Source of the DNA: Rotaria sordida
Taxonomy: Eukaryota > Rotifera > Eurotatoria > Philodinida > Philodinidae
Length of the DNA: 64,000 nucleotides
Direction: 5' to 3'
Assembly: GCA_905250125.1 (NCBI GenBank)
Contig: CAJNOL010000831.1
Coordinates: 1-64,000 of the forward strand
The notes beneath the pieces were generated by a model, which was given only the letters and a program-made list of their open reading frames with translations, made no database searches and was not told where the DNA came from. The position numbers and the translations under genes were made by a program. Shown here one piece after another: positions 22,755 to 33,316 of the stretch (within the stretch, counting starts at the first letter, position 1; each line of letters begins with the position of its first letter).

Positions 22755-24523
22755 TCATTTGGGATGCAACTTGCATGCATCACAATTTTCGAGACCATGT
22801 CCACTACCGCTAGCATAGAGATCAGGTCGACTGAGTGGATCACCTTTCACATGAATAAATTTGACTGCTCCTTTTTCAATTCTAAAGAGTGAATGATCGA
22901 CCATAGTATATGTTCCGGGTACATGAGGCTGAAAATCTACCACGGCACAACCACCTGCAGGTACTAGTGTCGTCTGTATAGCCTGTGCTGGTGCTGAGAC
23001 GAAATCTGCTTCTCGCCACACTCTATCCCAACATCCACCGATAAGATGAAAAGAAGAAACTAAGTTCGGTCCAGCATTTACAAAGAAAATACGAATATTA
23101 TCGCCTGGTTTGGCTAGCAAAGCATCCTTTGCTAGATCAATACTTGTATCAGTATGTTCAGGAAAAGTATAACCTTCTGCTCCTTTCATACCATTGAACA
23201 GTACATAGGTAGCTTTCTCGCGTACACCTGCTTCGATATCCATGTCCAATCGACTTAACCCTTTGAGTTCATTTTCTATTTTCTCTCTGTTTTCTTCTTC
23301 ATCAGGGCCTATGTACACAATCGGTTCCTTTTCATCTATTCTCTCACTCGTGTATAATTCAGCTTGGACAATACAGTATTCTCTCTGTGCTGGAGGCTGT
23401 AATCCACCTTCGGGTTCTACTAATACACATCCATACATTCCCTGAGCTAAGTGTACGGGAGCAGGTGCCACAGCGCAATGGTAGAGAAATAGGCCAGCAC
23501 GTAACGGTTTGAATAGAGCAATTTTCTTCTGTCCTTGATTGATAGTCAATAATGAAGATCCACCACCTGGACCTTCGACAGCATGGAAATCAATATTATG
23601 TTGCATACCAGTTTGATCCTTGTTGGTAAAATGGATTTCTAAAACATCACCAAGGCGTATTCGAATGATTGGCCCAGGTGATCCACCATTGTAAGTCCAC
23701 CAATCAAAACATGACTCTTCATCAATAGGTTTGGTACGAATGTAAGTATCCATATCAATGCATACTCGCACTGGACCATCATGAACAATCGGAGGAGGCA
23801 TATGTGGAGGAAATACTATTGGATGTTGATAAGATTCAATATCATGAAGATCTATGGACGGTTTTGATGTGTCTGAAGCTTGTGGATTGAGTGCTGAATT
23901 CGACGGATTCTCATCTACAGTCGACGCGGTTTTCGCCGCCGTTTCAGCCAAATCAGCGTCAGCCGACTTGTGATGTTCATCTTCTTCTTTTTTCGATTTT
24001 TCTTTCTGTTTTTTCCACGAAAAGAGAGTGGAACCCATGTAGACGGTGCCGATACCGATTAGAGCGGAGAGTCCTATGTAAGTATGAATAGTAAAAAATT
24101 GAAAAATTTTGTTGGAAAAGCATGCGAGATAGGAATCTGCTCGGATTATCGAGGAGCTAGAAGATTCATCTTTGTAAAAAAAACCTGATATTTTTAAAGG
24201 TCAACAATAAGAATTACGAAAACAAAATTTCTCCAAAGATCTTTTGAATGCAATGCAAGTTCGGCTCGCTAGTCTGTGATTAGCCTTACTAAATATGAAA
24301 TAAGAGTTTGATATATGTAATTCGCCATACCTCTGTAATTGCTACGTTGATCATGTGTAAATTGACGTCTGGATACTTGTGTGTTTACGTGCGAGGTACG
24401 TCTGACCAAATGAGATTCTAGTCGGTGCACATTTTTAGATGGGCTAGCTGCGTTCATGGATCGAGAGATGGTATTCTGGAAAATGCGACGACTAGCCGTG
24501 CGTAATGCAGCCAATAACATCAT
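22755..24523 (-). CDS. nirK: NirK-type copper nitrite reductase, probably mitochondrial
   Basis: Two exons, 24523-24331 and 24073-22755, give 503 aa. The product should reduce nitrite to nitric oxide with a type 1 and a type 2 copper. The two cupredoxin domains carry every expected ligand. Type 1: H223, C264, H272, M277. Type 2: H228, H263, H458. The catalytic pair is D226 and H407. Motifs QHNIDFHAVEGPGGG, LYHCAVAPAPVHLAQGMYG and YTMVDHSLF resemble the AniA (Neisseria) type of NirK. Residues 1-60 are rich in Arg and Ser and poor in acids, like a mitochondrial presequence; 65-82 is a probable membrane anchor; 85-140 is a charged linker. The intron shows it is a eukaryotic gene rather than bacterial contamination. 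NirK is known from some fungi and protists with mitochondrial denitrification and is unusual in an animal. A short C-terminal tail carries CDACKLH, which is not a haem CxxCH site. Confidence 0.93.
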
Positions 24524-25157
24524 AGCAAATGATCTAGATCTGAAAAACCTGATATTTATAAAGTATGATAAGTGTGTTATGGCACGCTATACGATTTGAA
24601 AGATGGAAGTGAATCAATAATGCTTTTCAGTTATAGGATGGAAATGATGCACGACACAAGCTCGATTTCAGAACCAAGGCACGCAAAAATATATATTGAA
24701 AAATTCGCAATATGTTTAGAATGTAGGATCGCACCCTGATAAATCTGTCAGTTCGTTCTTCCAAGGATGAAATTGATCTTGAAAGCTATCTACTCCAGAA
24801 AAAAATGGTTATAGTTAGGTTTTTAACATATTCGACTCGATTCGATTTTATATGAGAGTAGCTCTAACAGATTCATTTTCGTGTGTATTCGTCCTTCGAC
24901 AGGTACACGCATTGGCTCGTTATTTTCTCTTTTCTGTTTGTTACAGCAACATATGGGTAGTTCCCTTTCTCGACGAATTGTATAATTTATCATCTTTACT
25001 GTTCTCTTTCTCTCACATATTGTGTAGTTAAAATGAGATAGAACAGGTGATAATCCGTCTTCTTTTTCTCTTGTCTTCTTTTCTTTGTCATCCCGTTCAC
25101 TCTATTCTCACGTGTGTTTAAAAACAACTGTTTTTCTTTGAAAAAAAAGGAAAGAAG

Positions 25158-25159
<2 letters not shown>
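24524..25159. other. Intergenic, 5' flank of nirK
   Basis: No gene is seen. It contains the upstream region of the nitrite reductase gene, without a recognisable regulatory element, and pyrimidine-rich tracts near 25010-25090. Confidence 0.4.

Positions 25160-25160
<1 letters not shown>

Positions 25161-25193
<33 letters not shown>
25161..25193. repeat. (GA)n microsatellite
   Basis: An uninterrupted GA dinucleotide run of about 16 units preceded by an A/G-rich tract. Confidence 0.95.
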
Positions 25194-25195
<2 letters not shown>

Positions 25196-25289
25196 TGGTG
25201 GTTATGTGGACATATTCTAATTTTATTTCAATCTCTCATTGATGTGTTTTGAGCTATATAAACGTAATGCTCCAACCTTCCATGATACC

Positions 25290-25610
25290 ATTAGTTTGTC
25301 CTTCTCTCGTACATAATGTCACAATATCCTTCTCCGTTTTGCATGTGTACTTTGGAAGGACATATTCTCTTCTCATGCATATCCATAAAAGGAATAACCG
25401 CAATATCCTCTAACCACAATATCCTTTTCTGTTCTCTAACCACAATATCCTTTTTCCATTCTCTAATTGTACTTTGGAACGGCATGCTTGGTATGTTCTC
25501 CTTTCGTACATAATATTCATAAAAGGAATAATGACAATGCCCTTTTCCGATAGTTATGTACTTTGGAATAGCATCCTTGGTATGTCCTTCCCTCGTACCT
25601 AGCGTGGTCC
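25290..25610. repeat. Degenerate repeat array, CGTACATAAT and ACTTTGGAA units
   Basis: Several phrases recur with variation. TGTCCTTCTCTCGTAC near 25297, a T-rich variant near 25493 and TGTCCTTCCCTCGTAC near 25580 are spaced 90-200 bp apart. ACTTTGGAA followed by a GGCAT-like segment occurs three times, and ACAATATCC or CCACAATATCC four times. This is an old, diverged tandem array; related words (GGAAGGACA, ACATATT) reappear near 26148. Confidence 0.55.
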
Positions 25611-25699
25611 ATAATTATGTTCTAACCTTTGTTCTTTTCATATTTTTCTGTTATTGTGTCCTCCGTATTTTTCAAGGTTATCCTGTATATACGAAGTAG

Positions 25700-26060
25700 T
25701 AGTATATAAGGGACGAGAAAAGTATAGAGAGGGACGTTTTTCTTGTTATACCAATAAAATATGCTTAGAGTAGCTTCTAAGTAGTATCTCTTACAATGGA
25801 AATCGTCACAATAAACTCCTTTTATAACATTGAGATACGTATATTTGTGTTGCTTTTCAGATAAATTTTGCTATGAGCTATGTGCGAATCGATGAAATTG
25901 ATATAGAAGACAGCGATAGTAATAGCTCACTGAGTGAAATAAGTGGTTCAGACAATGACTTTGTCCAGATGAGATTTCAATCGTCAAGTTTTCGAGGAAG
26001 AAATTACTGATGATGACGTAGATTTACAAGCCTGGAATAAAGAAGATTACAATTGAAAAA
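25700..26060 (+). pseudogene. Broken acidic ORF behind a TATA-like box, possible transposon remnant
   Basis: A TATATAAGG box (about 25703) is followed by a splice-acceptor-like TTGCTTTTCAG (to about 25860) and an ATG at 25872. That ATG opens a 45-codon acidic frame (starts MSYVRIDEIDIEDSDSN). A one-base frame change then continues the acidic coding sense (EEITDDDVDLQAWNKEDYN) to a stop near 26056. Acidic starts of this kind occur in transposase N-termini such as piggyBac, but nothing diagnostic follows. It may be a remnant of a mobile element or a tiny orphan gene. Confidence 0.3.
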
Positions 26061-29000
26061 TTGAAATATTATTCATATATACTACATGATTATTCGACAA
26101 TACATCATTGGTTGTTGGTGTGTATATATCGATATCGGTAGACTATGGAAGGACAAGGACATATTAGAAAGTATTCGAAACATTCAACATATATCTATAG
26201 TAGTTATACACAGAAAAATCTGGAGAAAAACTTTAAATTTCGTTCTAATACTTTAATTGTGTAACAAAGACTAAACTAACGATTATCTTTTTGCCACTCA
26301 GCCGTATTCAAAAACTAAAATACTAATTTTGTTCGATTGTTTTCACGATTTTAATCACTTTTATTGTTAACTTTTACAAGAAAATATCGGATTATCAGCG
26401 AGATTAGAGAGGTTTCGTTCGTTGAATATTTGTTTCTATCAAGATGAATTAACAAATCTCTGATAAGTTGAGTATCTACGATAAGTAACTTACTGAATTG
26501 AATATTATTACTTTCAATAATATTACTAAAGAAGATTTTTTTTTTCCTATGTGTAGTGTTATTTGAGAAAATGGCTTGTACTCAAACAAAGTGAAATCTA
26601 ACTATAATACCGTCCTATGAGCATCAAAAAAACAGCTCCTTATACTTTTGATCTGCTGTATATAAAGAGACATTAAAAACTCTCTACTTGGTCGTTCGAA
26701 ATCTTGTGTATTTTTCTATTGAATATTCTAATGATAACGTTTCAATGCAATTTTTTCTAATCTTCGAACTTTCTGAAAAATAAAAAGAACTTAGATATGT
26801 AACTATTGTTTCTCTTTTGAATTAGATTGATTTCATTGAAATCACATGTTTTTATCTAAGTATCTTTTCGATTGGTCTTAGTACTTCGCATCAAAGTTTT
26901 TTTTTTTTTGAAAAATGTGTAACTTAGACTTTTCAACTATAGTCTTCATACCTAGATCAGTTTACAATGCATTTCGGTTTGTTTTTTTGTCATGCATTCT
27001 TACCTACCATCAACCATGAATGATATCATTTTCTATCAAATACGTATTTATCATGCTTTACTAAAGAATAATTGCGAAAGAGAATAAATGAATCGAATAC
27101 AGTACATGTGATAAAAAAAAGAACGAAAATAATCATGGTTTTATCAATAATATAGCCTTGTGATATATTTATTGCTATTTATGTATCAAACGCAAAAGAG
27201 AATAAATAAAGCTAATAGGTGTAGGCAGTAGGAGAATAAACAAAGGGTTATCAAGGATGAAATTGAAAGAAAAAGTAAATTCATCGACTAATAACTTGCT
27301 AATTTCAATCGTTTGTTCAAAATTTAAAAAAAAGTCATCTAACATTAGAGGTGAGCAAACAAAATTTTTTGTATCTCAGCCTAACATACAACTTCAAAAG
27401 AGTATTTGTCAAGTGATTTCAACTATTTTGTACTATAATATCCCAAAAATGATCTCATTCTCAGTCGAGCTTTCTTTCTGTTCTTTTTTATGAAAACACT
27501 TTTCGGATTTTGCCTGCAGTTGTACATATTTCTACCTGACACGTCTCTATCTTTCTCTCTCATTACTTCTACTATGTTGTATACGTCAGACCTCACTTTA
27601 TTTGACGTCTTCACACACACACACACACAACAAGCTGTGTCATTCAATTACAGTGCACATTTCTATGGGCAAGGTAATGGGAAAACAATGATCATACAAG
27701 GAGAAACTACTTAAAAGATTCATTTACTTAAAGAGATGACGTTGATACTTGCCATCACACAAAATGTAGTTTATTATATTCATATGGCATCATTCAATCT
27801 GCTCGTGCCACTTTTTGGAAAAGAACACAATGAAAATTGCTATTTAGCGATACTATAATACAAAATCTATACTAACCAACCATACCTTTAGAATAAAGAC
27901 TAAGCCTATAGACTTTTGGTTGCTACCACAATAAAGAATGAGGAGAATAGAGATCGAAACAGTGATTTTAAAGTTTGAAAAACATTATGTATTTAGAATC
28001 AATGACACTGTTCTTTTTGTCTAGTAACGTTATTATCTTCAGATATAACACTCTCGATCATATTCATTCAATAATCCTAATTTCGCCTGTCAGAACCAAC
28101 ATGGAGCAGTTTTTTGGACGAGTTTATTTGAGAATCTTGATCATGTTTCGATCAATCTGATTTTTACTGATTAATTACCTAAAATAATAGGTGTTTCTTT
28201 TCTTGTTATCTATCATCTGTTCAATCTTGAATATAGTTCGTTTTCGACCAACTGGCAGCAAACCAAAGGGGATTGATACCTTATCCGTTGAAAAGTTTAA
28301 AAATTGTAATTTTTGAACCGTTCTTTCGGCTATAAAACTTAAGGTTTCTCACTTTTTTTCTGGCGGATTGTATATAAATGTGCTGAAGATCAATATGTTT
28401 TTTCATCGATTGTTTGATAGTTCACTTTTACTGTTTCATTTTCCTTGACTATCTCTCATATGTTCATTTAAATTATTTCATATATGGAAAGTATTTTTTT
28501 TAATTCATGCTTTAAAAGAGCTTCAACACTTGTTGCATTTTTCGACTAATCTAATGGATCGATTTGGCTTATTTTAACATGCACTAGCTTGGAGAACATT
28601 CGCATCTTTCATCCAATAGTATTTGAAGTGGCTTCTGTGTTGAACAAGTATGTACACGTGTACACAGGGTGGAAAAAATCTCTTTCAGACATTCTGAGCC
28701 ATTTTTGCTCAAATGAACATTAATACCATGTGATTCAAAGTTGCATTTTGTATCCGATGCCATGACAATCAATATTTTGCCTAATAAGTATCGTTTTGGA
28801 AAACATTCCTTTCCCTTATGGATCCAAAAATAATACTTGACATTGGTTAGAAACCTTTTTTGTTTTTACTGAAAAAAAGTAGTACGAGCCCTTGATAAGT
28901 TGTGGAAGCATAAAGCACAAAATTCCTCATCTATTGATACAATATATTTTACTTTTAGTATCGTGTTACTCGTTAAAATTTTATACCGACAAGAGAAGCT

Positions 29001-29757
29001 TCTCTGAAAAACGAAATTCATAGTTTTGTAGAGGAAAGCATTCTCTATCGAATAAGCTCAGAACCAAGTTTCAAAAAAATTTTTAAGTGTCTCAAAGACT
29101 GAAAACAAAAGCTGGCCATCATTTATTAGGCATCCGTTATTTCTTTCTTACACCTCGTTTATTATGTGCATACTCAATCTGATTCTCTAACATCATTTGA
29201 TATGGTCAACGCCTTACTAATACTTAGACTTACGTATTTGCTGCTTGCAGATGAATTCTTTATTCATTTCACACAATCTTTCTAGTATACATGTCTGTCA
29301 CAAAAATCATTTTCTGATAATAATACACTATAGGAATATCCTATCGTTTTGATATTTTTCTTCTTCGGAAGTTATACAAACAAAAATAAAAGATGAAAAC
29401 AAAACAAATTCATTCAAAAATAAATACTGAAATTGATATGATTTACTGGTTTATTTTGGATCTGAAGTACATATTCAATATAGGATTAAGCTGAAATTCC
29501 CATGCAGATATGATATTCAACTATCTTCTTCAATGTCGTAATGATTCGATAGTATTCTGTAGTATAATATTAATCATATGTACAAAATATTCTTTTAAAT
29601 ACAAACATTCATAGATAGAATCATTCTTATCTGATTGAACTTGCCGAGGAAAATAATTACAACACATTTATATGCTATGGAAAGCAGGTGCTTATAGAGA
29701 TTCAGTTAAAAAATTTATTGAATTCTATGAACAGAAGTAAAAGATACGTATAGTCAT
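26061..29757. other. Gene desert, nothing recognised except a CA repeat
   Basis: About 3.7 kb of AT-rich DNA without a supportable gene. Short frames have no motifs or splice partners. A (CA)n microsatellite of about 8 units lies at 27612-27628. The 3' flank of the GPCR gene is at the right. Confidence 0.5.
27612..27628. repeat. (CA)n microsatellite
   Basis: A short uninterrupted CA run in non-coding DNA. Confidence 0.9.
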
Positions 29758-30868
29758 TTAATACGGAGTTCGAGGATTTCCTATGATCGATATTGGTTGT
29801 ATTCGGCGGACAACAGGTAGTAATCGTCTGCGATGTATCAAAGTGTAAAGCTTACGTCGTAATTCGGGCAGTGCAAAGATACAAACGAAGGGACATCCAA
29901 GTACAGCTAAATAAATAGGGCTAAATAACATCCAGTTTGCTTGAAGTTCTTGTATGACTTGAGTTGGTGAGATTTCCACTAGATAAATTACACCGACGAT
30001 ACACACTGGAAACCAAGAAATGCAATGCAGGGCCGTCATTAATAATAATTGTATCAGCATGCCCATATTCTTTCTCCATACTTGTCTCTGTAACATTCGA
30101 TGCTTTTGAAGAAATACGCGCAAAATGAGAAAAGAATTGCAAACAATAATGATGCATAATGGTCCAATTGCAGTAACTACCCAGTCAAATGTCCCCCAAA
30201 ATGGATCCCATTCATAACATGCACCACCACATAGTTGAATATTGAAAGCAAAATTCTGAGTACATGGATAGAAAACAACCAAAACGAAGGAATATGGTAG
30301 GCCAAATATAAGTAGTACGAACATTGGTATGTAGTGCATGATTATTTTGTGTCTATAAAGAAACATCTTATACATAAACGATACATTGACATTTAATTAA
30401 ATCTTACATACCGATTTAGAAATGTATTGTGGAAAATCAAAAGATAACGTTCAATTGATAGATAAGCATTGAGATGAAATCCAGCCACATTGAGAGAGAA
30501 ATTGAGAGTGATCCAAAATTTACAGAAAGCTTCCGATGCAAATGCTACATAACCATTGTAGTAATTGTAGAGCGTAAAAGGAAGTTCACATGTGGTCTAG
30601 AAATTTTTCATTGAATAAAAGTATAATGATAACAAGAAGATTATTTTACCTGAATAAAGCTGACTATGAAAACACAGAGAATCAAGTGATTTTTCAGACT
30701 ATTTCGTAATTGACGTATTTGAATCAATTCATAGAAGACAAAACAGGAACATGCCACTGATGGAATGATGAATGTAACCAAGGCAATAAAGGATATAGTT
30801 TGACTAAGCCCAACGTCAAGTAACGTTGACGGAATTTTCGTACTCTCGTTGCTCGATGATTGATTCAT
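29758..30868 (-). CDS. Seven-transmembrane G-protein-coupled receptor, rhodopsin-like
   Basis: Three exons, 30868-30650, 30596-30412 and 30352-29758, give 332 aa. Hydrophobic segments fit seven helices, starting at about residue 25 after an Asn/Ser-rich extracellular N-terminus with NQSSSNES glycosylation-type sites. Helix 3 ends in SIERYLLIFH, an ERY form of the DRY motif. A Cys before helix 3 and LCGGACYEW in extracellular loop 2 can form the usual disulphide. Helix 6 has the SWFPVCI pattern; helix 7 lacks a canonical NPxxY (GCPFVCIFALP in its place). It should sit in the plasma membrane and signal through G proteins. The ligand cannot be told. Large, diverged families of such receptors exist in bdelloids. 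Both introns are 50-60 bp with clean GT-AG ends, and no defect is seen. Confidence 0.85.
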
Positions 30869-31078
30869 CTTTTCAAAAAATCACGTCTTTGACAAACATC
30901 TTTGCCTGTCCAAGCTGAACGAAATTTTTTTTTCGCTTCTCATTCTTCAATATCTAAACAAAATCAAGCTGGATTAATCTAAAATTATTAGAACTTATCA
31001 AAGTTTCAAGACTATTTTATATAGAAGTTCGTCATAGAATCATCGAAAATGGATCATAAGCTTTAGCATTGTGTAAAA

Positions 31079-31363
31079 ATGACTGAAAACTTAATAGAAT
31101 TGCAAGTATTACAAGCAACTTGTTGGCATAGTCTTTATGAAACTAAAATGTCAAACTCACAACAGCCATATACGATGACTTTTCAACGTAATTTCTGTAG
31201 GATACGCTCAATTTTCCGCAGAAATCCACCAGAAAGAAAAACTACGAATATGAAGCCACCACAGAAAAGGGCAGGAAGTCGTAAGAAACGTACTGGAACA
31301 ACAAAGGAACCAACTGAAAATACCACTAGAACTCATCGTATTCACCCATACGTTCTTTTATAA
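31079..31363 (+). CDS. Hypothetical basic small protein, 94 aa
   Basis: An ATG-initiated frame, head-to-head with the GPCR gene and about 210 bp from its start. I do not recognise it. The C-terminal half is very basic and Pro/Thr-rich (KKRTGTTKEPTENTTRT), without a signal peptide or membrane segment. No splice partner was found. It may be a small orphan gene or a chance frame. Confidence 0.25.
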   Translation: MTENLIELQVLQATCWHSLYETKMSNSQQPYTMTFQRNFCRIRSIFRRNPPERKTTNMKPPQKRAGSRKKRTGTTKEPTENTTRTHRIHPYVLL

Positions 31364-32699
31364 AAGGTACGACAGGAGTCATTCTAGTGATAGAAATATA
31401 CATCACTTTGTTTTCTACGTCGCATTGTTGTTGAAAAAATTCATTTTACTAAATTTTCAGAAAAACATCAAGGATTTTTCTCACACTTCACCCTATTGTT
31501 TGCATGAAAATTTAGGTTTTATCTAATAAAATTATTATATTCTGAATCTACGTCATGAAATTTTAGCTGAAACTTTTATCAAAAATGAAATATAACAGAA
31601 GTTTGAAAATATGCATCAGTTGAATCAGTTTTTGACATTAAATTGAAATACGATAATCCTGTTAGCTAAGAGCTTAAGTTTCATGCGGACAATTGGGGAT
31701 TATGAACATGATCTTTGATGTTTTCTTCAGAATTCAGAAAAATGAATTTTCTCAACAATCATGCAACATAGAAAATAATGTGATTTATACTTCTATGACT
31801 AGATCTTCCATGAACTGCATGCGATAGAATACTTGTTCTCGTCAGTTACATAGAAAAAACAAATACTTAGTATGGTCACTATAAATGACCTTCGCGAATC
31901 TAAATAGAACTGATTTGGATCGTCATCATCAATAGAGTTTTAGGATCAAGTCTTGTACTCAATTTTTAATGCCAAATTTCAAAAGGATAGTCGTAAAACT
32001 TGATATAACTTGAAAAGAATATATTTTTTTTACTTGAAAAAGTGAAAAGAAAAGCCTTACGTACAATAAAATCCGTTTGCTGTATTATATACTAAAATCC
32101 TCAATATTCATACTAGTTAGAGTGCACAGTCAACATCTTAGATTCATAGAACGTGTTGGGAGATTCTAAAAAGTTACAGTATGAACTGACACACTTTCCC
32201 CTATCGATAAAGAACGCATCCAATAATCTTCGACCTTCCACCTTTCACTCCAGATTGTTAGAACCTAGAGAAAGCGGCAAAAACCTCAATTTAAACTTAT
32301 GTTCACTATTTTCTTCGAAAATATATCTGAATTTTTCAAAAGATATGACAGTTCATAATATGATCTTCGTATGACTCTTCTGATACTCTCCTAACGAACT
32401 AACATCGCTGAACAAAATGCAGCAATAAGCTTTACAACAACCTCACCTAAATCCATAAGTATCAAAAAAATATACTTAAGAATGACTTCTGATCTAGCAG
32501 ATAACACAAACCATATAGAAATCCTCCCGCACTGTTTCATACCCGAACTTCATCAAAACCAACTTTAGATACAAATATTAACAAACACGCGAAAAAAAAC
32601 GTCAACAACATCATTTTATGCTCACTTTTCACGGCAAACACTATATCCACTTCGAAACGCATCTTTGTGTAGAAGAAAAAATAAAGAATGATGATTTAC
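31364..32699. other. Intergenic, nothing recognised
   Basis: AT-rich DNA without motif-bearing ORFs, RNA genes or clear repeats. Confidence 0.5.
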
Positions 32700-33270
32700 A
32701 AGGATTTGTCAAAAGAGCAGTCTAGGTGGAGCATCATGCCTTTCAAATTAAAAAAAATAAGCATTCGGAACATTAAAAGCATAAATTGATACACATGTTT
32801 CACGAGAAACATTGTACTCGCTACAAAATACGTCCTTGTTGGGGTCAAAAAATGAGGCATGATTATTTATAATGACTTTCCAAGAAAGCGGTCTAGGTGG
32901 AGTGTCGGATCTTTTATACTTAAAAGAATACGCATAAGAATAATGACAAGCATTATTTTATACTCACTTTTCATCAGAAACATTGTGCTCATTTCAAAAT
33001 GCGTCCTTACTAAAAAGACTTGTCTGGGTGGATCGTCAGATCTTTAATACTAAAAGAATGAGGACAGAAAGCATCAAAAACGTCATTTTATGCTTACTGT
33101 TCATAGAAGAAAGAATTATCGGATTAGAACATGTGCTCGTTTGGAGAAATTAGAAGAATGAGGGAAGAAAGCATCAAAAAAGTCATTTTATGCTCCCTGT
33201 TCATAGAAGAAAGAATTATCGTATTAGAACATGTGATTGTTTGGAGAAATTAGTAGAATGAGAATTATCA
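32700..33270. repeat. Tandem repeats: diverged 130-170-bp units, then a 100-bp unit
   Basis: GTCTAGGTGGAGCATC-like phrases recur near 32720, 32890 and 33020 together with GAAACATTGTRCTC and AARTRCGTCCTT, showing a diverged array. It ends in a recent duplication: the word AGAATG plus about 95 following bases starts at 33055, again at 33155 (exact 100-bp period) and is truncated at 33255. The two 100-bp copies differ at only a few positions. The array abuts the foldback transposon at 33317. Confidence 0.85.
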
Positions 33271-33316
33271 ATGATTACTTTCGTCTTTCAGCACTTTGTG
33301 TAATTAGTAAACTGTC

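Noticed and set aside
32700-33270. CRISPR-like array
   Set aside because: The units are 100-170 bp direct repeats without regular spacers, in a eukaryotic genome.
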